DNA from: Parachlamydiaceae bacterium | GTDB lineage: Bacteria > Chlamydiota > Chlamydiia > Chlamydiales > Parachlamydiaceae | NCBI GenBank assembly: GCA_003164155.1 | Contig: PLSG01000243.1 | Location: 1 to 6,166 of the forward strand | Direction: 5' to 3' | DNA: 6,166 nt | Shown here: one piece after another, positions 1 to 6,132 of the stretch | Layout: every line of letters begins with the position of its first letter | Position numbering within the stretch: position 1 is the first letter of the stretch | Position numbers and translations under genes: made by a program | Notes under the pieces: model-generated | Told to the model about the DNA's origin: nothing | The model's database searches: none | The model's input: only the letters and a program-made list of their open reading frames with translations

Positions 1-534
1 TAGGCAATTTGCTTTCAAGGGGCTGTCGATCCGCTGCTTTGGGCACAGCCGGCTGGCTTACAGGCTTGCCAGCTTGACGCTTACTTTCTACTGGCTTTAC
101 TTCCGGCAGCGGGCGCTTTTGCGGCTGGATGGCGGCAAGCGGCATTTCGGCAATTTTAGCCTTGGAAGGCTGCCCTTTAGGCAATTTGCTTTCAAGGGGC
201 TGGCGATCCGCTGCTTTGGGCACAGCTGGCTGACTTACAGGCTTGCCAGCTTGACGCCTGCTTTCTACTGGCTTTACTTCCGGTAGAGGGCGCTTCTGTG
301 GCTGAATAGCGGTAAGCGGCTTTTCGGCAACTTTAGCCTTGAAAGGCTGTCCTTTAGGAGATTTGCTTTCTAGAGGTTGGCGATTTGCTGGTTTCGGTAT
401 GGCTGGCTGACTTACAGATGACTTGCTAGCTGGGTGCTGCGCTTCTACTGGTTTCCTTGTCGGCAGTTGACTCTCTGGAGATTTGGCGAATGAATGCGCC
501 TTTTCCGCGACCTTACCCTTCGAAGGCTGCGCTT
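1..534 (-). repeat. 177-bp tandem repeat encoding 59-residue units of the RNase R tail
   Basis: Three consecutive units are visible inside the rnr frame, each a multiple of three so the frame is kept. In protein order they cover residues 854-913 (60 aa, degenerate), 914-972 (59 aa) and 973-1026 (cut by the window edge). On the DNA the period is exactly 177 bp between positions 1, 178 and 355; the next copy toward S1 is offset by 180 bp. The units starting at 1 and 178 differ at about 16 of 177 positions by eye, and most changes are silent. Conserved blocks are KAKVAEKP, QPQKRPLPEVKPVES, QAGKPVSQPAVPKAADRQ and PLESKLPKGQPS. The composition (Lys, Pro, Gln, Ala, Ser; almost no aromatics) suggests a disordered, strongly basic segment. 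The array continues beyond position 1, so its total copy number is unknown. Confidence 0.93.
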
Positions 535-3079
535 TTAAAGGCTTCTCTTTGTGCGATTTGGACTGAGAAGCGCGGGGCGCAGCTAACTTGCCGCCCTGTG
601 GCTTTTTGGCATGCGGCATAGCTTCTGGCAAGGCAGCTTGCGAAGCTATAGCATCCAGAACTGCCGCAACAGGCAATTTAACATCTGGCACTTTAATCTC
701 TATCACCTTAATTTTTGACACTTTGACCTCTGGAATTTTAACGTCTGGCGGCATGGCTGCTGACAACACAACTTCGGCCTGGGGCAGAACCGCGGTTGGC
801 CGTTCAATGAGATTTTCTTCGGGTAGTTCTTGGACATAGTGAGGTTTGTCGCCATGTCTGCGATCTCTGCCCCGATCTCTGCCTCTATCCCTGTCTCTTC
901 CTCTGGGTCTCTTGGAAAACCCATCTTGTTGGCGCATATTTTGGGATGCGGCATCTTGCAAAAGTTGCCATTCGCTAGTGAGAGTGATAAAATCTATCCT
1001 GCGCAGCGTGACCTTGATGCGGTCGCCGCTACAGTATATTTTGCCAGTGCGTCTGCCCCTTAAGCGCATCAAAGGCTCTTCAAAGACAAAGTAATCGTTA
1101 TCGAGGTCAGAGACATGGATAAAGCCCTCGAGCATGAAGTCCAAAACTTCGAATGAGAATCCAAAATTTTTCACCCGCGTGACTACGGCGGCATATTCGC
1201 GAGAAGGGTCTAGATCTTGATTGTGCTTTATCAAGCGCAATTTTTTAAGCAATACCACGCTATTTTCAGCTTTGGAGCTGACCCTTTCTTGTTCAGAGCA
1301 GGTATGTGCAATGGTTTCGATAGTCGTGCGCTCGTGCGGAGCACCAAACAGGATGCGATGAACCACTAAATCGACATAACGCCGAATGGGACTGGTAAAA
1401 TGACAATAGTGCGTCAAACCTAAGCCATAGTGCCCAATGTTATCGGCCGAATATACAGCCAGGCGCATGCTGCGGATATAGCTTGTAGCCAGATATTGCC
1501 CATAGGTTGTTTGGATGGCTGCTTCGAAAAGCTTTTGCATATCGCTAGGCGTGGGATTTGAAGGCAATTGGAAGCCAAAGGAGCGCGCTAAAGCCACGAA
1601 ATCCTTGATGTTGTCTTCCGAAGGTGTGTCGTGAATGCGGAAGGTGAGATGCTTGCCCTGCTCATCGAGATGGCGCGCCACCACTTCATTGGCTTTAAGC
1701 ATGAACTCTTCTACCAATTGATGCGTAATATCATAGGATATATAGTCGACGTGTGTAGGAGCTCCTTGTTTGTCCACCATGACCACCAGATCGGGCAAAG
1801 AAAATTCTACACTGCCTCTTTCGTGCCGTTTGCGTTTGAGGAGCAGGCATAGCTCCACCATTAGATGCAAGGTAGGGGCATGTTTACTTTCCTTTTCTCC
1901 ATCCAAGACGGCTTTGGCTTCCTTGTAGGTAAAGCGCTTGGCACTCTTGATGACTGATTTGACCAGCCGATATGCTACCATCTCGCCTTGGCTGTCAAAT
2001 TCCATAAGGGCCGAAACAGTCAATCTATTCACGTTGGCGCGCAAGCTGCAGAGGTTTTCGGATAGGACTCCTGGCAGCATGGAAACACAACGGCCGGGAA
2101 AATAAGTGGAATTGCAGCGTTGGGAGGCTTCGCGATCTAAAGCCGTACCTGGCCGCACATAATGTGAGACATCGGCGATGTGTACACCTAAGTGAAAATG
2201 GCCATCCGGATTTTTTGAAAGGGTAAGCGCATCATCAAAATCCTTGGCAGTATCGGGATCGATGGTAAAGCATTCAATGCCTCGAAAATCTTCCCGTCCG
2301 GCGCATTCGGCAGCCGATACGCGGTTGCCATACTGCTTAGCTTCTTCAATCACGGCGTGCGGAAAATCATCGCGCAATTCATATTCTTCAATCGCCGCTT
2401 TGATATCGCAAGAGGGGTCTTCGATATTGCCCACGTAATGCGACATCTTGCCGATAGTCTCGGTCTCCTTGGTGCCCCAGTCGACCACCTCCATGACAAT
2501 GCGGTCGCCGATCTGCAACGGCGCATTTTGAGGTGATTGCTCGACCACAACCCTTTGGGACAACCCTAGCAAAGGGACGTAGGCGAAAATGACGCCGTCG
2601 CCAGAAATTGCCCGCACAATCCCCCCCATATGCGTGCGTCCGCGCGACAGTATGGCAACGATCTTTCCTTCTGGTCCTTTTTCAGAAACGGTTTCGGTAT
2701 TGACCACCACCTCAACCGTATCGCCGTTGACGGCATTTTGGGTGAACGGTTTGGGAATGAAGATATCTTGGGGGTATTTCAAGCGGTTTTCGGCTTGGAC
2801 AAATCCAAATCCGCGAGGATGCATCGAAACTACCCCTTTGACGACTTCATCTTCGGGTATTTGAATGCTATAGCGCCCTTTGGACAAGATAGCCGTTTTT
2901 TGGTGAAGCAATGTTTGCAGCACCTCACGAAATATGCCGGCATGCTGAGGAGGCAGTCCTAGACGCTCCATCAATTCAGCTTCAGTATGGGGAGTGTATC
3001 CCCGGCCAGACATAAACTGCTCAGTAATCTTTAACAGGTTGTTAAGGAGCTTATCCTCCTTAGACATTTTTTTTATCAT
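1..3079 (-). CDS. rnr: Ribonuclease R (3'-5' exoribonuclease) with a long repeat-rich C-terminal tail; 3' end outside window
   Basis: RNase R degrades structured RNA from the 3' end by metal-dependent hydrolysis and serves mRNA decay and RNA quality control in the cytoplasm. The frame is open for 1026 codons without a stop. Domains seen: N-terminal winged-helix region (about 10-70), first cold-shock domain with RGFGFV from residue 89, second cold-shock-like domain (about 155-220), RNB domain with the catalytic acidic motif DPDTAKDFDDA (D274, D280, D282, D283) and TSPIRRY (562-568), and an S1 domain (about 627-706, EGFIHVSDL). Family members usually stop within about 100 residues of S1; this one continues for at least 320 more with an Arg/Asp/Gly tract (723-745), VK-P motifs (777-803) and 59-60-residue repeats from 854. 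I chose the ATG at 3079 because GAAGAG lies 4 nt upstream; an in-frame ATG at 3067 (MSKED) is the alternative. A stop lies upstream at 3104-3106. The core identification is certain; the role of the tail is unknown. Confidence 0.96.
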   Translation of the reverse strand, partial: MIKKMSKEDKLLNNLLKITEQFMSGRGYTPHTEAELMERLGLPPQHAGIFREVLQTLLHQKTAILSKGRYSIQIPEDEVVKGVVSMHPRGFGFVQAENRLKYPQDIFIPKPFTQNAVNGDTVEVVVNTETVSEKGPEGKIVAILSRGRTHMGGIVRAISGDGVIFAYVPLLGLSQRVVVEQSPQNAPLQIGDRIVMEVVDWGTKETETIGKMSHYVGNIEDPSCDIKAAIEEYELRDDFPHAVIEEAKQYGNRVSAAECAGREDFRGIECFTIDPDTAKDFDDALTLSKNPDGHFHLGVHIADVSHYVRPGTALDREASQRCNSTYFPGRCVSMLPGVLSENLCSLRANVNRLTVSALMEFDSQGEMVAYRLVKSVIKSAKRFTYKEAKAVLDGEKESKHAPTLHLMVELCLLLKRKRHERGSVEFSLPDLVVMVDKQGAPTHVDYISYDITHQLVEEFMLKANEVVARHLDEQGKHLTFRIHDTPSEDNIKDFVALARSFGFQLPSNPTPSDMQKLFEAAIQTTYGQYLATSYIRSMRLAVYSADNIGHYGLGLTHYCHFTSPIRRYVDLVVHRILFGAPHERTTIETIAHTCSEQERVSSKAENSVVLLKKLRLIKHNQDLDPSREYAAVVTRVKNFGFSFEVLDFMLEGFIHVSDLDNDYFVFEEPLMRLRGRRTGKIYCSGDRIKVTLRRIDFITLTSEWQLLQDAASQNMRQQDGFSKRPRGRDRDRGRDRGRDRRHGDKPHYVQELPEENLIERPTAVLPQAEVVLSAAMPPDVKIPEVKVSKIKVIEIKVPDVKLPVAAVLDAIASQAALPEAMPHAKKPQGGKLAAPRASQSKSHKEKPLKAQPSKGKVAEKAHSFAKSPESQLPTRKPVEAQHPASKSSVSQPAIPKPANRQPLESKSPKGQPFKAKVAEKPLTAIQPQKRPLPEVKPVESRRQAGKPVSQPAVPKAADRQPLESKLPKGQPSKAKIAEMPLAAIQPQKRPLPEVKPVESKRQAGKPVSQPAVPKAADRQPLESKLP
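848..913 (-). repeat. Arg/Asp/Gly-rich low-complexity tract in RNase R
   Basis: Codons for residues 723-744 of the RNase R frame encode a run whose core is RDRDRGRDRGRDRR, directly after the S1 domain and before the VK-P motifs. On the plus strand it shows as a pyrimidine-rich series of CTCTG/ATCTCTG words. Tracts of this kind in RNA enzymes often contact RNA non-specifically; that role is inferred here from composition only. Confidence 0.7.
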
Positions 3080-3083
3080 GTAT

Positions 3084-3089
3084 CTCTTC
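3084..3089 (-). promoter_or_regulatory. Ribosome binding site deciding the rnr start
   Basis: On the minus strand GAAGAG precedes the ATG at 3079 by four bases (ATAC). The downstream in-frame ATG at 3067 would sit 16 bases away and follows a run of A. The spacing therefore favours 3079, although the match to AGGAGG is only partial. Confidence 0.45.
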
Positions 3090-3146
3090 GAAATTTGTAG
3101 TATTTATTGCGTATGAACGCCGCAACCGGGGGCAACTTATTGCGCA

Positions 3147-3184
3147 TATTTGTGGCACACTTCCGTATTTGTGGCACACTCCCC
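3147..3184. repeat. Two tandem 19-bp repeats, each containing the palindrome TGTGGCACA
   Basis: The 15-base word TATTTGTGGCACACT occurs at 3147-3161 and again at 3166-3180, a 19-bp period; the four bases after each copy differ slightly (TCCG, CCCC). Each copy holds TGTG-G-CACA, a perfect odd-length palindrome. The pair lies 68-105 bp upstream of the rnr start and 43 bp past the end of the small minus-strand ORF. Paired short palindromes about two helical turns apart are typical of protein-binding operators, so a regulatory site for rnr is possible. No regulator can be named, and a chance local duplication remains an alternative. Confidence 0.55.
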
Positions 3185-3226
3185 TAAAGCCCGCGGCCAA
3201 CGTTCATATCCATTTTCAGGGCATGT

Positions 3227-3430
3227 TCACCATCGCTGGAAAAACTTTTCGGTCAGTGCGTTGGCATCCTTCCCATTATTCCCACCCTGTAAAATCTTCA
3301 GGATGGGAATGATGGGAAGGATAGCAGAAACGGTTACAGTAGCCGAAAAGGTGAACAAGGCCCATTTTTCAGGTTGAAAGAGATCGCCAAAAGTATTACT
3401 ATTGAGACACTCTCTCACAACACTTAACAT
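3227..3430 (-). CDS. Possible small single-pass membrane protein, 67 aa (hypothetical)
   Basis: I do not recognise this protein. The frame runs ATG to TGA on the same strand as rnr, ends 148 bp before it, and is not the antisense shadow of any gene. In its favour are AGGA four bases before the ATG (3435-3438) and a coherent layout: a short polar N-terminus, one hydrophobic segment at about residues 23-47 (WALFTF through PILKIL), then a polar tail (NNGKDANALTEKFFQRW). Against it, residues 37-55 are encoded by the large palindrome at 3266-3322, so the second half may come from a repeat insertion. It could thus be a real small gene, the 5' remnant of a longer gene interrupted by the repeat, or chance. 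Its 5' end overlaps the presumed leuS promoter region. Confidence 0.38.
   Translation of the reverse strand: MLSVVRECLNSNTFGDLFQPEKWALFTFSATVTVSAILPIIPILKILQGGNNGKDANALTEKFFQRW
3266..3322. repeat. Large imperfect palindrome made of a 9-bp GGATGGGAA-type motif
   Basis: The arms 3266-3289 and 3299-3322 are each 24 bases and pair around a 9-base loop (3290-3298) with 22 Watson-Crick pairs, one G-U and one mismatch. Each arm is itself a tandem of a 9-bp motif (right arm: GGATGGGAA, TGATGGGAA, GGAT). It has no U-tract on either side and lies between divergent genes, so it is not an ordinary terminator for rnr or leuS. A related motif block recurs at 6133-6166, which points to a dispersed intergenic repeat family. 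Confidence 0.75.
3402..3430 (+). promoter_or_regulatory. Candidate sigma70-type promoter for leuS
   Basis: TTGAGA (3402-3407, five of six matches to TTGACA) is followed after 17 bases by TAACAT (3425-3430, four of six matches to TATAAT). Transcription would start near 3437 and give a leader of roughly 50 bases before leuS. Other AT-rich hexamers nearby (TATAAC at 3438-3443; TTAACA at 3424-3429 with TAAATT at 3447-3452) could serve instead. This rests on consensus matching only. Confidence 0.35.
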
Positions 3431-3489
3431 TGTATCCTATAACCATTAAATTTGCACCTAATCATTTTTAGGCTGCGCCAGTCACCCCC

Positions 3490-6072
3490 ATGGAAAAGAT
3501 GAAGTACGAACACAAAAAAATAGAAGCTAAGTGGCAAAAGTTTTGGCTAGAAAACAAAACCTTTAAAGCCCAAGTCGACTACAGCAAACCCAAATATTAT
3601 GTATTGGACATGTTCCCCTACCCTTCGGGCTCTGGCTTACATGTAGGGCATGTGGTGGGGTATACGGCGACAGATATCTTGGCGCGCTATAAGCGGCAAA
3701 AAGGGTTCAATGTGCTGCATCCCATGGGATGGGACAGCTTCGGCTTGCCAGCTGAACAGTACGCTATCCGCACGGGCACCCACCCATCCATTACCACCCA
3801 AAAAAATGTGGAGACCTTCCGCAAGCAGCTCTGCGCCTTGGGGTTTAGCTACGATTGGGATCGCGAACTATCGACTAGCGATCCGGCGTACTATAAATGG
3901 ACCCAATGGATTTTTACCAAACTCTACGAAAAGGGGCTGGCCTATGAAGCCGACATGCTGGTCAACTATTGCCCAGCGCTTGGCACGGTGCTAGCCAACG
4001 AAGAAGTGGAGAATGGCAAGTCAAAAGAAGGCGGCCACCCTGTGGAACGGCGCCCTTTAAAACAATGGGTGCTAAAAATTACCGCTTATGCCGAAAGACT
4101 CCTCAAGGACTTGGAACTGATCGATTGGCCAGAGAGTTTAAAGAAGCTGCAAATTAATTGGATAGGCAAAAGCGAAGGGGCTCAGGTGCATTTCACTGAG
4201 AAGTCCAGCGGCGCCCCCCTCTCTATTTTCACCACCTGTCCCGAAACTCTTTTTGGGGCAACTTATATGGTGTTAGCTCCAGAGCACCCCTTGGTGGCCA
4301 AAATCACCACTGAGGCACAAAAGGAGGCCGTGTCCGATTACCAGAAGCTGACGGCTTTAGAGAGCGAGATAGACCGCACATCCGTAGGTAAAAAAAAGAC
4401 AGGCGTTTTCACCGGTGCTTACGCCATCAATCCCGTCAATGCCGCGGAAATCCCCATCTGGATATCCGACTACGTCTTGATGGGCTATGGCACCGGGGCC
4501 ATCATGGCTGTACCTGCGCACGACGTGCGGGACTTTGAGTTTGCCGAGCAATTTGATCTGCCAATCATACCCGTCATAGACCCAGACACCAAAGCCTTTG
4601 CACCCTTTTTGAAAGAAGTCGAAGATGTACTGGCTTGGCGGCATGAGATCATCAGCGGTAAGCGCTGCTTTGCAGGCGGCGACGGAACGCTCATCAATAG
4701 TTCTAGCGCAGCCCTTTCGCTGAATGGCCAGAGTGTGGACCAAGCTAAAAAAAGCATTACAGATTGGCTTGAAAAAAATGCTAAAGGCACTTTTACAATC
4801 ACTTACAAGCTGCGCGACTGGCTGTTTTCTCGCCAACGCTATTGGGGCGAACCTTTTCCCGTGCTGCACTTCGCAGATGGATCCAAACGCATTTTAGGCA
4901 TCGACGAACTCCCCTTGACACTCCCTGTGGTCTCAGACTACAAGCCAAGTGGCGATGGCCAAAGCCCTCTGGCCAAGATCAAAGAGTGGGTAGAGATTGT
5001 CGATCCGCTCACCGGCCAAAAGGCCTTGCGCGAAACCAATACGATGCCCAACTGGGCTGGCTCTTGCTGGTACTATTTGCGCTTTTGCGACCCGCATAAT
5101 GCCGAGGAGGCCTGGAACAAGGAAATTGAAAAATATTGGCTTCCCGTGGATATGTATGTAGGAGGGGTGGAACACGCTGTCTTGCATCTGCTTTATGCGC
5201 GCTTTTGGCATAAGGTCTTATACGACTGCGGCTTTGTGAGCACCCTAGAGCCTTTTCAAACGCTGCGCAACCAAGGATTAGTGGTGGGACGCTCGTTCCA
5301 AAATAGCGCACACGCCTACGTCTCCCCAAGTGATGTCTTGGAAAAAGATGGCGTCTACATCCAGCGCCAAACCGGTGAAGTCCTCAAGACGCAAGTCGAA
5401 AAAATGTCCAAGTCCAAACTCAATGGAGTTTCCCCTGACGAGATCATGGAAGAATATGGGGCTGATGCCCTACGCCTTTATGAGATGTTCATGGGCCCTA
5501 TCGAAAAGGAAAAGCTGTGGAATACCGATGCCGTATCGGGATGCAAGCGCTTTTTAAATCGCTTCTTCGAGCTGGTTGCTTCGGATAAGGTTTCCGATAG
5601 CACATCGCCTGAAGCGCTGAAACTCGGCCATCGCTTAGTGCATGGCGTCACCAAAGATCTTGAAGGGATGCTATTTAATACGGCCATTGCCAAGATGATG
5701 GAATTTATCAACGATTTCAGCAAACTGCCCTTTTATCCCAAAAGTGTTCTTAAAATGGCGACACAGTGCCTCTCCCCTTTTGCCCCACATATTGCCGAAG
5801 AGCTGTGGAGCCAGCTGGGCTGTGTGGATTCCCTCACTTATTGTCCCTATCCTGTGGTCGAAGAAAAATATCTGCAAGATGCCACCATCACCTACGTGGT
5901 GCAAGTCAATGGCAAGCTTAGGGGGCGCTTTGAACTGCCTAAAGATCAGCCGCAAGCTGAAATTTTGCTCGCAGCTAAGCAGCATCCCGCGATTTCAAAA
6001 CTGCTGGACGGTCAAGAGATCGATAAGGTAATATTCGTGCCCAATAAGCTGCTCAACTTAGTCACCAAGTAA
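3490..6072 (+). CDS. leuS: Leucyl-tRNA synthetase (LeuRS)
   Basis: This cytoplasmic class I synthetase uses ATP to attach leucine to tRNA-Leu and hydrolyses mischarged products in a separate editing domain. All landmarks are present in 860 residues, the normal bacterial length: the HIGH-type motif HVGH (51-54), connective peptide 1 with the editing pocket (TTCPET 248-253; HDVRDFEFA 344-352), LRDWLFSRQRYWGEP (441-455), WAGSCWYYLRF (522-532), KMSKS (638-642), the anticodon-binding helical domain, and the C-terminal domain with VVQVNGKLRGRFELP (803-817). Two deviations stand out. The usual TTRPDT of the editing site reads TTCPET (C250, E252), and the zinc ligands of the ZN1 module are missing (only C161 remains), which I recall is also true of chlamydial LeuRS. 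Start: ATG 3490 has no Shine-Dalgarno; the in-frame ATG at 3499 (MKYEHKKIEAKWQ) fits chlamydial N-termini better and has GGA four bases upstream. An upstream stop at 3469-3471 excludes longer forms. Confidence 0.98.
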   Translation: MEKMKYEHKKIEAKWQKFWLENKTFKAQVDYSKPKYYVLDMFPYPSGSGLHVGHVVGYTATDILARYKRQKGFNVLHPMGWDSFGLPAEQYAIRTGTHPSITTQKNVETFRKQLCALGFSYDWDRELSTSDPAYYKWTQWIFTKLYEKGLAYEADMLVNYCPALGTVLANEEVENGKSKEGGHPVERRPLKQWVLKITAYAERLLKDLELIDWPESLKKLQINWIGKSEGAQVHFTEKSSGAPLSIFTTCPETLFGATYMVLAPEHPLVAKITTEAQKEAVSDYQKLTALESEIDRTSVGKKKTGVFTGAYAINPVNAAEIPIWISDYVLMGYGTGAIMAVPAHDVRDFEFAEQFDLPIIPVIDPDTKAFAPFLKEVEDVLAWRHEIISGKRCFAGGDGTLINSSSAALSLNGQSVDQAKKSITDWLEKNAKGTFTITYKLRDWLFSRQRYWGEPFPVLHFADGSKRILGIDELPLTLPVVSDYKPSGDGQSPLAKIKEWVEIVDPLTGQKALRETNTMPNWAGSCWYYLRFCDPHNAEEAWNKEIEKYWLPVDMYVGGVEHAVLHLLYARFWHKVLYDCGFVSTLEPFQTLRNQGLVVGRSFQNSAHAYVSPSDVLEKDGVYIQRQTGEVLKTQVEKMSKSKLNGVSPDEIMEEYGADALRLYEMFMGPIEKEKLWNTDAVSGCKRFLNRFFELVASDKVSDSTSPEALKLGHRLVHGVTKDLEGMLFNTAIAKMMEFINDFSKLPFYPKSVLKMATQCLSPFAPHIAEELWSQLGCVDSLTYCPYPVVEEKYLQDATITYVVQVNGKLRGRFELPKDQPQAEILLAAKQHPAISKLLDGQEIDKVIFVPNKLLNLVTK

Positions 6073-6085
6073 AGCGCAAAACAGA

Positions 6086-6116
6086 CCAAAAGGGACATTA
6101 CTTATGTCCTTTTTGG
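6086..6116 (+). terminator. Intrinsic terminator of leuS, possibly bidirectional
   Basis: Beginning 14 bases after the leuS stop, a 13-bp stem (6086-6098 with 6104-6116, one G-U pair) closes a 5-base loop (TACTT). The core GGGACAT/ATGTCC is flanked by AAAA upstream and TTTTT (6110-6114) downstream, so the hairpin would have a U-tract on either strand. It ends leuS and might also stop a convergent gene arriving from the right, which lies outside the window. Confidence 0.8.
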
Positions 6117-6132
6117 GTATAACTTCATAAAA

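Noticed and set aside
74..286. 70-residue plus-strand ORF across the tandem repeat
   Set aside because: It is the antisense reading of the RNase R repeat units; its own apparent repetition (FYWLYFR) is just the 177-bp period read in another frame.
1..534. CRISPR array
   Set aside because: Units are contiguous 177-bp copies without short repeats and unique spacers, and they lie in frame within rnr.
1..960. Tail as a separate gene downstream of a normal-length rnr
   Set aside because: There is no stop codon after the S1 domain and no start with a ribosome site; the codon phase is continuous from the catalytic motifs to position 2.
2630..2962. 110-residue plus-strand ORF
   Set aside because: Antisense to the clearly coding N-terminal and cold-shock part of RNase R; no ribosome site or recognisable product.
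3096..3135. rnr promoter (minus strand TTGCGG and AATACT)
   Set aside because: The hexamers are weak and the 15-bp spacing is too short to support a call.
3266..3322. Palindrome as a T-box or attenuator for leuS
   Set aside because: No T-box features are visible, it has no U-tract, and the best leuS promoter candidates lie downstream of it, so it is probably outside the leuS transcript.
3150..3377. 75-residue plus-strand ORF in the intergenic region
   Set aside because: It would start at a TTG inside the 19-bp repeat without a ribosome site, has no coherent protein features, and overlaps the palindrome and the better-supported minus-strand ORF.
4357..4869. 170-residue minus-strand ORF
   Set aside because: Antisense to the LeuRS editing and catalytic region, which is unambiguously coding on the plus strand.
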